From: a bacterium
Lineage (GTDB): Bacteria > Chloroflexota > Dormibacteria > Dormibacterales > Dormibacteraceae
Assembly (NCBI GenBank): GCA_004299235.1
Contig: SCQL01000022.1
Location: forward strand, 1 to 64,000
Direction: 5' to 3'
DNA length: 64,000 bases
The notes beneath the pieces are model-generated. The model was given only the letters and a program-made list of their open reading frames with translations. It searched no databases and was not told the DNA's origin. The position numbers and the translations under genes were made by a program. Of the stretch, positions 25,023 through 33,583 are shown piece by piece. Within the stretch, counting starts at the first letter, position 1, and each line of letters begins with the position of its first letter.

Positions 25023-25403
25023 ATGATTCAGCGGGTGAGCGTCCCCCAGGTGCGGCTCGAGTCCATACGCCTGAAGACGGGCGGTCGCGTCCATCTCGTG
25101 CCACGCGTCCCGAGCAGCGGGCCGGTGACGACCATGTGCGGCCGCAATCTCCCCGAGAAGTCGTTTGCGGCCGTCGCCACCGAAGCCGACTGCGCGAACT
25201 GCGTCCGGCGCTCCCAGGATCCAAGCCGCATCTCCGGGGCCTTCTTCGCCCAGGAGGAAGGGATGGAGCTGCTGCGTCTGTCCCTGGAGCAGGCGCGGCT
25301 GCGCAGGCCCCGCCGCCCAGCTCGCCGCCGTCCAAGCCTGCCATGCGGCCCGCCCCAAAACCGCCCCTCGAGATGCCGCCGGATCGGATCGGCGAGCTGG
25401 TGA
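25023..25403 (+). CDS. Hypothetical protein with CxxC zinc-like motif, probably frameshifted
   Basis: 126 codons from ATG 25023. The first part looks genuine: GGRVHLVPRVP, TTMCGRNLPEKSF and ATEADCANCVRRSQ (three cysteines, possible zinc site), then GAFFAQEEGMELLRLSLEQA. After about residue 95 the frame becomes arginine/proline-rich with no likeness to a protein, while a better sequence continues in another frame (25343-25618). This suggests one gene with a frameshift near 25300, or two overlapping genes. Confidence 0.5.
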   Translation: MIQRVSVPQVRLESIRLKTGGRVHLVPRVPSSGPVTTMCGRNLPEKSFAAVATEADCANCVRRSQDPSRISGAFFAQEEGMELLRLSLEQARLRRPRRPARRRPSLPCGPPQNRPSRCRRIGSASW

Positions 25404-25618
25404 CACGTGGCTTCAAACCCGCCGGCGAGGGCGTCTGGCGCAGCCCCGCGGGGGTCGTGGTCCGGATGCGTCGGAAGGGCAACGACTGGCGCTTTGACGA
25501 GCTGGTCTTCGAGGGCCGGGTCGTGGCGACACGCGTCGATGACGGCATCCGGCTGAGAGCGGGCGATGTCGATGTGAGGCCTTCGGATGGGGGCTTTGAG
25601 ATCCGCCTCGGGCAGTAA
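25343..25618 (+). CDS. Hypothetical protein or C-terminal part of the preceding gene
   Basis: 91 codons from ATG 25343: RIGELVTRGFKPAGEGVWRS, then VVVRMRRKGNDWRFDELVFE and a beta-rich end. No known domain. The same frame upstream (25280-25342) reads as an alanine/proline linker joining naturally to the end of the conserved part of the 25023 gene. It ends 2 bp before a strong terminator hairpin. Confidence 0.5.
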   Translation: MRPAPKPPLEMPPDRIGELVTRGFKPAGEGVWRSPAGVVVRMRRKGNDWRFDELVFEGRVVATRVDDGIRLRAGDVDVRPSDGGFEIRLGQ

Positions 25619-25620
25619 AA

Positions 25621-25655
25621 AGAAAGGGACCGAGCGGGTTGCCCGGTCCCTTTTC
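25621..25655. terminator. Bidirectional rho-independent terminator
   Basis: A 10-bp perfect stem AAAGGGACCG (25623-25632) / CGGTCCCTTT (25644-25653) with an 11-nt loop, A-rich on the left and T-rich on the right. It lies between convergent genes ending at 25618 (+) and 25670 (-), so it can serve both strands. Confidence 0.85.
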
Positions 25656-25669
25656 GTGTCGGAGGCGGA

Positions 25670-26698
25670 TCAGCTCGCCTTGTCGGCGAACTCGTTCGTG
25701 TAGGTCTCGCTCAGGTTGGCCGACTTGCCCTTGAAGCTCGGCACGTAGTCCTGCTGGATTTTCTCCACGGTCTCAGGCCCGCCGGCAGGCATCCTGCAGT
25801 CGGTCCCGAAGATGGCGAGCTGGTTTTGCAGGGCCGTGACGTAGAGGTCCTTGTTGCCCGCGTAGTAGTCCGGCGGCATCTTGTCCGCGATCTCAGCCGC
25901 GGTGTGGGAGTGGATGAACTTCAGGGTCTTGACGTAGGCGTTGACCAGCCGCTGGACGGTGTCCTTGTTGCCGTTGACCCAGTCGTTCTTGGCGAAGATC
26001 CCGATGAAGGGGTAGTCGCCCCCCAGGGCCGCCCGCGTCGATTCCGGCGTGCGGAGGTCGACCAGCACCTTGCCGTCGCCGGTCGAAACCAGGCGCGAGA
26101 TGGTGGGTTCGGTCGTCATCCCGGCGTCGATCCTCTGCTGCTTGACGGCGGCGATGAAGGTGTCGCCGGCGCCGACCGCCACAAAGTGCTCCTTGGTGGG
26201 ATCGATGTTCGCCCTGCCGAGGATCGCGAGCGAGAGCGTGTGGGTCCCCGACCCGATGTCGGTGACGCCGAGGTTTTTGCCCTGCAGGTCGGCGGCGGAC
26301 TGAATCGAGCCGGCCTTCTTGGCGTCCACCATCTCCGCCTCGCCCGGCGCGATGCCGAACTGGCAGATGGTCTCGATCTTCTTGCCGAGCGCGTTGAGCA
26401 CCATCGGGTGAACGTAGGCGCCCGAGCCGGCGTCGACGTTGCCGGCGACGACCTCGTCCTCCGAGGCCTGCCCGGAACCCTCGTCGATGAGGGTCACATC
26501 CAGGTGCTGCTCCTGGAAGTAGCCGAGCCGCTGGGCGAGCATGTTCGGCAGGTAGATCTGCTTGTTGAGTCCCCCGACCATGATCTTGAGGGAGACCGTC
26601 TGAGCGCCGGCGCCGCCTGACGAACCGGTCCCGCCGCACGCGGCCAGCATCGCGAACGCGACGATGGCGATGATCAACCGTCGACTACGAAATCCCAT
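25670..26698 (-). CDS. ABC transporter substrate-binding lipoprotein (NMT1/SsuA type)
   Basis: 342 residues. Lipobox AMLAACGG at about 16-23, then KIMVGGLNKQIYLPNMLAQR, GYFQEQHLDVTLIDEGSGQA and IQSAADLQGKNLGVTDIGSG, the NMT1/THI5/SsuA fold. Homologues carry sulfonates, nitrate, pyrimidine precursors or aromatic acids; the ligand cannot be read from sequence. Third gene of a minus-strand ATPase-permease-binding protein operon, 15 bp after the permease. Confidence 0.88.
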   Translation of the reverse strand: MGFRSRRLIIAIVAFAMLAACGGTGSSGGAGAQTVSLKIMVGGLNKQIYLPNMLAQRLGYFQEQHLDVTLIDEGSGQASEDEVVAGNVDAGSGAYVHPMVLNALGKKIETICQFGIAPGEAEMVDAKKAGSIQSAADLQGKNLGVTDIGSGTHTLSLAILGRANIDPTKEHFVAVGAGDTFIAAVKQQRIDAGMTTEPTISRLVSTGDGKVLVDLRTPESTRAALGGDYPFIGIFAKNDWVNGNKDTVQRLVNAYVKTLKFIHSHTAAEIADKMPPDYYAGNKDLYVTALQNQLAIFGTDCRMPAGGPETVEKIQQDYVPSFKGKSANLSETYTNEFADKAS

Positions 26699-26713
26699 GC
26701 ACCAAGTCCTCCT

Positions 26714-27568
26714 TCAAATCCTCGTCTCGGTGACGACCTGCGGCCGCCAGCGGATGAGGCGGTCCTCCAGCGCTGTGATCAGAGCCTCTGCCACCAGCGC
26801 AATGGCAGCGAGCAGCGCCATGCCGGCGAACACGCCGTCGGCGTCGAAATTGTTCTTGGCCGCGTAGATGAGCTCGCCGACCCCCGCGGTCGCGCCGAAA
26901 AGCTCGCCGACGACGGCGCCGACGAGAGCCAGTCCAAAGCTGGTGTGGAGGCTGGCGATGATCCAGGAGAGGGCCGACGGGATGATGATCTCGGTCGTCA
27001 GCCGGCGGTTGCTCGCGCCCAGGATGCGAGCGTTCGCGACGAGGTTGCGGTCGACCTCGCGAACCCCCTGGAACGCATTGAAGAAAACGACGAAGAAGAC
27101 AAGGATGGCGGCGGTGGCGATCTTGGACTTGATGTCGAGGCCCAAAGAGATGGCGAAGAGCGCCCCGACGACGACGCGAGGGATGGCGTTCATCCCCTTG
27201 ATGTAGGGGCCGAGAACATCGGCCAGCAGCGCGCTGCGGCCGAGCGCCACACCGAACACGACGCCGAGCAGGGCGCCGGCGACAAAACCGCCGACCGTCT
27301 CCTGCATCGTGACGAACACTTGGTCCCAGAGCGGGCCGAGCTCGGTCCCCTGGGTGATCCAGGTCCAGAGCTTGAGCACGATCTCGGAGGGCTGGGCGAA
27401 GAAGAACTTGTCGACCCAGCCGAGTCGTGTGGTGAGCTCCCAGCTGCCGAGCCAGAGGATGGCCACGAGCACCCGCAAGCCCATCACCGAAAGCCGCCGG
27501 CGGCGCGCGTCCCGCACCCGCCGGGCGCCGAGATCGATCCCCGGAACCTCGGCCGGCGCCGCCGCCAT
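26714..27568 (-). CDS. ABC transporter permease (SsuC/TauC type)
   Basis: 284 residues from ATG 27568, preferred because GGTGGG lies 5 bp upstream; an ATG at 27613 overlapping the ATPase gene by 32 bp is the alternative (299 residues). About six helices; the EAA-type coupling loop NARILGASNRRLTTEIIIPS-A is near the centre, followed by GVGELIYAAKN. Moves the substrate delivered by the 25670 lipoprotein. Confidence 0.88.
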   Translation of the reverse strand: MAAAPAEVPGIDLGARRVRDARRRRLSVMGLRVLVAILWLGSWELTTRLGWVDKFFFAQPSEIVLKLWTWITQGTELGPLWDQVFVTMQETVGGFVAGALLGVVFGVALGRSALLADVLGPYIKGMNAIPRVVVGALFAISLGLDIKSKIATAAILVFFVVFFNAFQGVREVDRNLVANARILGASNRRLTTEIIIPSALSWIIASLHTSFGLALVGAVVGELFGATAGVGELIYAAKNNFDADGVFAGMALLAAIALVAEALITALEDRLIRWRPQVVTETRI

Positions 27569-27581
27569 GCCCACCGGGCGG

Positions 27582-28388
27582 CTAAGCCGCGCCGCTGCGC
27601 TTCTGCCGCTCATAGCTCACGAGGACCTCGTCCCTGAGGTCCTTCCAGATCTCTTCGTAGATTTCCGCGAAGCGGGGATGGAAGCGGATCTCGGCGACGT
27701 TGCGCGGGCGCGAGAGGTCGACTTTGTAGTTGCTCTTGACGGTGCCCGGGCCGGCGGTGATGACGAACACGCGATCGCTCAGGGAGATGGCCTCTTCCAG
27801 GTCGTGCGTCACGAAGACCACCGACGCCGAGCTGGCAGACCACAGACCGAGCAGCTCGTTTTCCATCAACGAGCGGGTCTGCACGTCGAGGGCGCTGAAC
27901 GGCTCGTCCATCAGCAGGATTCGGGGGCCGTTGATCAAGCTCTGGGCCAGCGCCACGCGCTTGCGCATGCCGCCAGAGAGCTGGTAAGGATAGCGGTCCT
28001 CGAAACCCGCCAGGCCGACGCGCGCGATCCAGTCCCTGGCCTTCTCGCGGGCGTCGCGATTGGAGTCCCCGTGGTAACGAGGCCCGGCCGCAACGTTCTC
28101 GAGCACCGTCTTCCAGGGAAAGACCGCGTCCGTCTGGAAGACGTAGCCGATCCCGCCGGCGATGCCGTCGACCGGGTTGCCGAAGACTTCGGCCTCTCCC
28201 TCGCTGGGCGTCTCCAAGCCCGAGATCAGTGCCAGCGTCGTGGACTTGCCGCAGCCGGTCGGCCCGACGACGGCACAGAACTCGCCGGGCTCGACCGTCA
28301 TGTTGAGGTCGCGCAGCGCCGTGTAGACGCCGCCGGACGGAGTGAGGAATCGCTTCGTGACGCCACGCAGCTCGATCGCGAGGGGCAT
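27582..28388 (-). CDS. ABC transporter ATP-binding protein (SsuB/TauB type)
   Basis: 268 residues from ATG 28388. Walker A GPTGCGKSTTLALI near 42, Q-loop GYVFQTDAVFPWKTV, signature YQLSGGMRKRVALAQSLI, Walker B ILLMDEPFSALD, H-loop VTHDLEEAI. The last 30 residues (FAEIYEEIWKDLRDEV) form the usual SsuB C-terminal extension. First gene of the importer; divergent from the CitA-type sensor kinase, 122 bp apart, so the two-component system may control it (inference). Confidence 0.92.
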   Translation of the reverse strand: MPLAIELRGVTKRFLTPSGGVYTALRDLNMTVEPGEFCAVVGPTGCGKSTTLALISGLETPSEGEAEVFGNPVDGIAGGIGYVFQTDAVFPWKTVLENVAAGPRYHGDSNRDAREKARDWIARVGLAGFEDRYPYQLSGGMRKRVALAQSLINGPRILLMDEPFSALDVQTRSLMENELLGLWSASSASVVFVTHDLEEAISLSDRVFVITAGPGTVKSNYKVDLSRPRNVAEIRFHPRFAEIYEEIWKDLRDEVLVSYERQKRSGAA

Positions 28389-28493
28389 TGGCACCGACTC
28401 TGGAGGCCGCCGGCGGCGCGCGCAATCCATGCGGTCGTTGTGGCCGTTTTGGTCGTTTTGGTCGCCGCCGTCCGCCGGCGGACGGACTACCAT

Positions 28494-28507
28494 CTCGTGG
28501 GCACGAG
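28494..28507. promoter_or_regulatory. Inverted repeat between the ABC importer and kinase genes
   Basis: Perfect palindrome CTCGTG-GG-CACGAG ending 3 bp before the GTG start of the sensor kinase. It could be an operator or a small hairpin over the start codon. Confidence 0.4.
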
Positions 28508-28510
28508 CTC

Positions 28511-30091
28511 GTGAAAACCCGGCTTCCCCTCGCCTACCAGATCCTGGTTTTCCAGGTCGCGATCATCCTGTTGTCCTCATTGATCGGGGCCGCGGCGGCC
28601 ATCTGGCAGGCGAGCCAGGAGCTCGATCGGCAGTACGAGCAGCGTTCGCTCGCCATCGCCGAGTCCGTGGCCGCCAACAGCATCATCCAGGAGGCCCTCC
28701 TCACCGGCGATCCCAGCGGCACCATCCAGAAGACCGCTCAAGACGTCCGCCGAGCGACGGGAGCGACCTACGTGGTGGTCACCAACCGGCAGGGGATCAG
28801 GTACTCGCACCCCAACCCCGCGCTGATCGGCAAGCCGGTCGACGAACAGCCGGGCACGGTCCTCGCCGGCCACACCTGGGTTGGGGTTCAGACCGGGACG
28901 CTCGGGGTGTCGGCGAGGGGCAAGGCTCCGATCCTCGTCCAGGGCCAGGTCATCGGGCTCGTGTCGGTCGGGTTTCTCGAGACCGCGGTGTGGCGCCAGC
29001 TGATGGCCGAGCTCCCTGGCTTCGCCGTCACGCTGCTGCTGGCGCTGGGGCTCGGGGTGGCGGGCTCGATGCTGCTCGCCTCCCGCCTCAAGCGTCAGAC
29101 ATTCGGCCTCGAGCCCTACGAGATCGCCGGTCTGCTCGAAGAGCGGGAAGCGAGCCTGCAGGGCATTCACGAGGGCGCCATCGCGACCGACAGCGACGGC
29201 ACCATCACGCTGGCCAACGACGAGGCGCGCCGCCTCCTCGCCCTCCCCGCCGACGCGGTGGGTCGGAAGGTGTCCCACGTCCTGCCGCAGGGGCGCTTGC
29301 TGAAATTCCTTGCCGGCGGCCTCAATGACGAGGACGAGGTGCTCCTGGCGGGAGACCGAGTGCTGGTCGCGAGCCGCCGTGCGATTCGCGTCCGCGGCCG
29401 CAAGATCGGGCACGTCGCCACGCTGCGCGACACGACGGAGCTGGCGGGCCTGGCCCGCGGCCTGGGTGTCGACAGCCTCACTGATGCGCTGCGAGCGCAG
29501 GCTCACGAGTTCGCCAACCGGCTGCACACCATCGCCGGCCTGGTCCAGATGGGGCGGGGCGACGACGCGATGAGGCTCATCGCTCAAACGTCCGGGGTAC
29601 ACCAGGAGCTCACCGAGGCGCTCCTCGAGCGCGTCGGCGACCCGGTGCTCGGCGCTTTGCTGCTGGCCAAGGCCGCGATGGCTTCAGAACGCGGCATCGA
29701 GCTGCGGGTTAGCGACGACACGGTCATGACGCGCAGCACGCTCGACAGCGAGGACCTCATCACGCTGCTGGGCAACCTCATCGACAACGCCCTCGACGCG
29801 GCGGCGTCATCGACCGGCGAGCGGTGGGTCAGCGTTTCGGTCAACGAGCAGGACGGCGAGCTGGTCATCAAAGTCCACGACTCGGGGAGCGGCATCCCCG
29901 ACGGAGTTCACGGGCAGATCTTCCAGGAGGGCTTCAGCACCAAATCCGCTCCGGGCCGCAAGCGCCGTGGGTTCGGGCTGGCGCTGGTGCGTCAGGTGGC
30001 GCGCCGCCACGGCGGCGAAGTCACCGCGGTCAACGCGGGCGGCGCCGTCTTCATGGTGCGCCTGCCCCGGCGTGTTGCCGCCAAACCATGA
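28511..30091 (+). CDS. CitA/DcuS-type sensor histidine kinase
   Basis: 526 residues from GTG 28511. A membrane helix at about 9-31, an extracytoplasmic sCache/PDC domain (35-165, with GATYVVVTNRQGIRYSHPNP and LVSVGFLE), a second helix at about 170-192, and a PAS domain (EASLQGIHEGAIATDSDGTI). The CitA-type DHp helix has AQAHEFANRLHTIAGLVQMG with phospho-His332, then HATPase (NLIDNALDAA, VHDSGSGIPDG, GFGLALVRQVA). Such kinases sense di- or tricarboxylates in many bacteria; the ligand here is unknown. ATGA overlap with its regulator. Confidence 0.9.
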   Translation: MKTRLPLAYQILVFQVAIILLSSLIGAAAAIWQASQELDRQYEQRSLAIAESVAANSIIQEALLTGDPSGTIQKTAQDVRRATGATYVVVTNRQGIRYSHPNPALIGKPVDEQPGTVLAGHTWVGVQTGTLGVSARGKAPILVQGQVIGLVSVGFLETAVWRQLMAELPGFAVTLLLALGLGVAGSMLLASRLKRQTFGLEPYEIAGLLEEREASLQGIHEGAIATDSDGTITLANDEARRLLALPADAVGRKVSHVLPQGRLLKFLAGGLNDEDEVLLAGDRVLVASRRAIRVRGRKIGHVATLRDTTELAGLARGLGVDSLTDALRAQAHEFANRLHTIAGLVQMGRGDDAMRLIAQTSGVHQELTEALLERVGDPVLGALLLAKAAMASERGIELRVSDDTVMTRSTLDSEDLITLLGNLIDNALDAAASSTGERWVSVSVNEQDGELVIKVHDSGSGIPDGVHGQIFQEGFSTKSAPGRKRRGFGLALVRQVARRHGGEVTAVNAGGAVFMVRLPRRVAAKP

Positions 30092-30768
30092 TCCGGACGC
30101 TGGTCGTCGACGACGACTTCCGGGTGGCTGAACTTCATTGCGCCTATGTCGACAGGATCAGGGGGTTCACGGTGGTGGGCCGGACGCACACCGGCGCGGA
30201 AGCTTTGCAGGGTGTCGACCGGCTCCGCCCGGACCTCGTCCTCCTGGACATCTATCTGCCGGACATGTCCGGTCTCGAGGTGCTGCGGAGGCTGCGCGAG
30301 GACGACCACCCGCCGGTCGACGTCATCTCGATCACGGCGGCGCGCGAGGTCGAGAGCCTCCGTGCGGCGATGCGCGGCGGCGTCGTCCATTACCTGATCA
30401 AGCCGTTCCTGTTCGCCATCTTCGAGGAAAAGCTGCTGTCCTACGCTGCCGCCCGCGAGCGCATGACGCGGATCGGCCAGGCGGAGCAGGGCGACGTCGA
30501 CAGGATCTTCGGCGCCCTGCGCACCGCCAGCAACGAGCCCCTCCCCAAGGGCCTGTCGGATGCGACGCTCGAATTGATCGCTCGGGCGCTTGGGCGATCA
30601 CAGTCCGGCCTCCCCGCGGCCGCGGTCGCGGATGCGGCCGGCGTGAGCCGGGTGACCGCGAGGCGCTATCTCGACCACCTCTGCCAGCTGGGCAAGGCCG
30701 AGTTGACGATGCGCTACGGCGGCCCCGGCCGGCCGGAGCATCGCTACCGCCTCGTGTCCGGCGCGTAG
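30088..30768 (+). CDS. CitB/DcuR-type response regulator
   Basis: 226 residues. Receiver domain with acidic pocket VVDDD, phospho-Asp54 in LVLLDIYLPDMSG, and Lys in YLIKPF. The C-terminal helix-turn-helix (LPAAAVADAAGVSRVTARRY) and LTMRYGGPGRPEHRYRL match the CitT/DcuR family. Cognate partner of the overlapping kinase; the likely target is the divergent ABC importer or its own promoter. Confidence 0.92.
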   Translation: MIRTLVVDDDFRVAELHCAYVDRIRGFTVVGRTHTGAEALQGVDRLRPDLVLLDIYLPDMSGLEVLRRLREDDHPPVDVISITAAREVESLRAAMRGGVVHYLIKPFLFAIFEEKLLSYAAARERMTRIGQAEQGDVDRIFGALRTASNEPLPKGLSDATLELIARALGRSQSGLPAAAVADAAGVSRVTARRYLDHLCQLGKAELTMRYGGPGRPEHRYRLVSGA

Positions 30769-30807
30769 GCCGGGAATACCGGCCGGGTTCAGCGGCTTCT
30801 TGATCAC

Positions 30808-31308
30808 ATGAGCACCATCCAGGGGCGGTCCATTCACGAGATCGAGCTGCCGAGACTCAACGGCGAACCGGCCAGCCTGTCGGAGTACGCCGGTCAGGTC
30901 GTCCTTGCGGTCAATGTCGCGTCACGCTGCGGGTTCACCCCTCAATACGCTGGACTCCAGGCCCTGCACGACCGCTACTCGAGCCGCGGCTTCACCGTGC
31001 TCGGGTTTCCCTGCAACCAGTTCTTCCACCAGGAGCCGGGGAATGCCGAGCAAATCCAGGAGTTCTGCCGTGTCAACTACGGCGTCACCTTCCCGTTGTT
31101 CGCCAAGCTGGACGTCAAGGGCGCTCACCAGCACCCGCTGTACGCGATTCTCAGCGAGTTCCCCGACGCCCAGGGCAAGGCCGGCAACGTGAGCTGGAAT
31201 TTCGAGAAGTTCCTGGTCGGCCGCGATGGGCGGGTGGGGCGTCGATTCCGGCCGAAAGTCGTCCCCGAAGACCCGCGGGTCGTCGAGGCGATCGAGGCGC
31301 TGCTCTAG
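30808..31308 (+). CDS. Glutathione peroxidase-like thiol peroxidase
   Basis: 166 residues. Peroxidatic Cys41 in NVASRCGFTPQY, GFPCNQFFHQEPG with the catalytic Gln, and WNFEKFLVGRDG with Trp and Asn, all conserved in the GPx family. It uses Cys, not Sec, at the active site. In bacteria without glutathione such enzymes run on thioredoxin. The selenocysteine-containing peroxiredoxin lies 2.3 kb away on the other strand, so this region has two peroxidases. Confidence 0.9.
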   Translation: MSTIQGRSIHEIELPRLNGEPASLSEYAGQVVLAVNVASRCGFTPQYAGLQALHDRYSSRGFTVLGFPCNQFFHQEPGNAEQIQEFCRVNYGVTFPLFAKLDVKGAHQHPLYAILSEFPDAQGKAGNVSWNFEKFLVGRDGRVGRRFRPKVVPEDPRVVEAIEALL

Positions 31309-31357
31309 GCCCCAGCCGACCGCCGGAACAAGAGGCGCCCGCGCCCAGCCGCGACCT

Positions 31358-31363
31358 TAAGGT
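31358..31363 (+). promoter_or_regulatory. -10 hexamer of the DUF4013-pxpBC operon (leaderless layout)
   Basis: TAAGGT ends 6 bp before the GTG at 31370. Confidence 0.5.
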
Positions 31364-31369
31364 TGCCTC

Positions 31370-32026
31370 GTGAGGCTCGTCGCCGAATCTTTCGCGTGGC
31401 CGTTTCGAGGCGCCTGGAGGTCCAGCTGGGCGCCCGGCCTCCTCGCGGTGCTGCTCCTGCCGATCGCCTTCGTGCCGCTCCTCGGCTATGCGATCGCGGC
31501 CACCCGCGCCGCCGCGAGCGATCCCGCGCACGGCCCCCCGAAGTGGACCATCTCCGCGCGTCTGCTGGCCGACGGGTTCTGGACCGCGATGGCGCTGGCC
31601 CTGCTCAGCGTGCCCTTCGCCCTAGTCCTGAACCCGCTCGCGGAGTTCCTGTTCGAAGCTCATCTCTGGCGGGTCGGTGACAGGTCGCAATCGGAGTTCT
31701 ACGCCCACCTGGCTTCAGGCTTCATCCTCGCGCTGCCGTGGGGTCTGGCTCTGCTGCTGCTCATGCCGCATGCGACGGCGCGTTTCGCGACCACCGCACG
31801 GCCCGGCGACCTTTTCGATTTCGGGGCGGCGATCCAGGGAGTGCGAAGGGGCTTCGCCGCGTGGAACCTCGCCGCCGCCGCGATGGTCACCGCGTGGGCC
31901 GCCGGCGTCGCCTGCGTCGGGCTGCTGTGCATCGGCCTCGTGCCGGGCATCTTCTACGCCATTCTTGTGAGCGCACATGCCAGCGCCGCGCTCCACGACC
32001 AGGATCCAGATTCACCCCCTCGGTGA
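31370..32026 (+). CDS. DUF4013-family membrane protein
   Basis: 218 residues, GTG start. Four to six hydrophobic segments (about 22-45, 68-92, 117-137, 163-205) and the pattern AWRSSWAPGLLAVLLLPIAF and LVPGIFYAILVSAHASAALH seen in DUF4013 proteins. Function unknown; members are poorly studied polytopic membrane proteins. Its 3' end overlaps pxpB by 50 bp. Confidence 0.7.
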   Translation: MRLVAESFAWPFRGAWRSSWAPGLLAVLLLPIAFVPLLGYAIAATRAAASDPAHGPPKWTISARLLADGFWTAMALALLSVPFALVLNPLAEFLFEAHLWRVGDRSQSEFYAHLASGFILALPWGLALLLLMPHATARFATTARPGDLFDFGAAIQGVRRGFAAWNLAAAAMVTAWAAGVACVGLLCIGLVPGIFYAILVSAHASAALHDQDPDSPPR

Positions 32027-32633
32027 CACCGCGCTCATGGCCGAGCTGGGAACGCGCCTCGACACCGCCGTCAACACACGCGCCATCGCCCTCGCCGCCG
32101 CGCTGAAGAAGCGGCGCGACGTGCGGCAGGCAATCGCCGGCTGTGCCAGCGTCACGGTACATTTCGACCCTGAGCAGACAACGTTCAAGGCGCTGGGCGC
32201 CGCGGTCACCAGGCTCGCGACCAAGCGTCCGCCGATGGCCGAGCCGGGGCGCCTTCACCGCATCCCCGTCGTCTACGACGGGCCGGATCTCGAAGCGGCC
32301 GCGGCGAGGCTCGGACTCCTTCCGGACAGGATCGCCGAGCTCCACTCGCGGCCGATCTATCGCGTCTTTCACGTCGGCTTCGTCCCGGGCTGGGCGTATC
32401 TCGGGCCTCTCCCCGAAGAGCTCGAACTGCCCCGACGCGACGTGCCCCGCACACGAGTGCCTGCCGGCTCGGTGGCCATCGCCGGGCGGCAGACCGGCAT
32501 CTATCCGCTGGCCGCGCCCGGTGGCTGGCATCTGATCGGACGCACCTCGGTGAAGCTGTTCCTGCCTGACTCCGACCCACCCTGCCTCTTCCGCGCGGGC
32601 GACCGCGTCAAGTTCTTCGCCGCGGGCGCGTGA
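31977..32633 (+). CDS. pxpB: 5-oxoprolinase subunit B (KipI-like)
   Basis: 218 residues. PxpB/KipI domain: IHPLGDTALMAELGTRLDTA, HRIPVVYDGPDLEAAAARLG, FHVGFVPGWAYLGPLPEEL, VAIAGRQTGIYPLAAPGGWH. With PxpA and PxpC it opens 5-oxoproline to glutamate using ATP. The start at 31977 lies inside the preceding gene, but no later start keeps the conserved GDTAL segment. GTGA overlap with pxpC. Confidence 0.92.
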   Translation: MPAPRSTTRIQIHPLGDTALMAELGTRLDTAVNTRAIALAAALKKRRDVRQAIAGCASVTVHFDPEQTTFKALGAAVTRLATKRPPMAEPGRLHRIPVVYDGPDLEAAAARLGLLPDRIAELHSRPIYRVFHVGFVPGWAYLGPLPEELELPRRDVPRTRVPAGSVAIAGRQTGIYPLAAPGGWHLIGRTSVKLFLPDSDPPCLFRAGDRVKFFAAGA

Positions 32634-33583
32634 CGAACGTCCTCCGAGTCAGAGAACCTGGTCTCCTCACCACCGTCCAGGACCTCGGGCGTCCGAACGC
32701 CGTCAGCGCCGGGGTGCCCGGCGGTGGCGCGATGGACCGGTTCGCCCACTCGGCGGCGAACCTGCTGGTGGGCAATGACGCCGGCGCCGCCACGCTCGAG
32801 TGCACGCTCACCGGCCCTCACCTCATCGCGGAGCGGCCCTGCCTGGTCGCCATCACGGGGGCCGACCTCGCCCCGCGAGTCAACGGCAGGCCGGGGCAGA
32901 CGTGGACGGGCATCCGCCTGGGCGAGGGCGACGCGCTCAGCTTCGGCGCCAGGCGCGTTGGCGCGCGGGCGTACATCGCGGTCGCAGGCGGCATCGCGGG
33001 CGACCGATGGCTCGGTTCGCTTTCGACCAACCTGATGGCGGCGCGGGGCGGCATGCGGGGGCGGGCCCTGAACGCGGGCGACCTCATCCGCACCGCCGCT
33101 GATCCTGCAATGCCGATGGTCGCCGGCGGCCGGCTCCACGCTCACATGCGACCCGGCTACCAGGATCACACGCTGCGCGCGATCGCCGGTCCTCACCTCG
33201 AACGCCTGGGAGCCAAGGGACGGCACCTGCTCTTCCATTCGGTGTTCACCGTCGGTCGCGAGGCCGACCGCATGGGTTACCGGTTGGAGGGGCCGAGCCT
33301 GGCGGCGTCAGGCGACGAGCTGCTGTCCTTCGGGCTCGCGGCCGGCGCGGTCCAGGTGCCGCCTGGCGGCGGTCCGATCCTTTTGATGGCCGACCACCAG
33401 ACCGCGGGCGGCTACCCGGTCGTCGCCACCGTGGTCAGCGCAGCCCTCCCGATCGCCGCCCAGCTCGCGCCGGGCGACGAGCTCCGCTTTGCGGAGATCA
33501 GCGTCGAGGATGCGGTGCGCTTGCGCCGCGCTCTGCAGGCGGCGCTGGAATCGCTGCGAGCGGGCAGCCCGGCTCCGTCATGA
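32630..33583 (+). CDS. pxpC: 5-oxoprolinase subunit C
   Basis: 317 residues, GTG overlapping the pxpB stop. PxpC/KipA family: PGLLTTVQDLGRPNAVSAGV, GGAMDRFAHSAANLLVGNDA, AYIAVAGGI, then MGYRLEGPSL and ILLMADHQTAGGYPVVATV. It forms the carboxylase-like half of the 5-oxoprolinase complex. The third subunit gene, pxpA, is 2.1 kb away on the opposite strand instead of adjacent. Its 3' end overlaps that of the selenoprotein gene by 6 bp (convergent). Confidence 0.93.
   Translation: MTNVLRVREPGLLTTVQDLGRPNAVSAGVPGGGAMDRFAHSAANLLVGNDAGAATLECTLTGPHLIAERPCLVAITGADLAPRVNGRPGQTWTGIRLGEGDALSFGARRVGARAYIAVAGGIAGDRWLGSLSTNLMAARGGMRGRALNAGDLIRTAADPAMPMVAGGRLHAHMRPGYQDHTLRAIAGPHLERLGAKGRHLLFHSVFTVGREADRMGYRLEGPSLAASGDELLSFGLAAGAVQVPPGGGPILLMADHQTAGGYPVVATVVSAALPIAAQLAPGDELRFAEISVEDAVRLRRALQAALESLRAGSPAPS

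Noticed and set aside
28388-28510. N-terminal extension of the CitA-type kinase from TTG 28388
   Set aside because: It would be a Gly/Arg/Pro-rich stretch preceding the first membrane helix and overlaps the promoter region; GTG 28511 directly precedes the helix.
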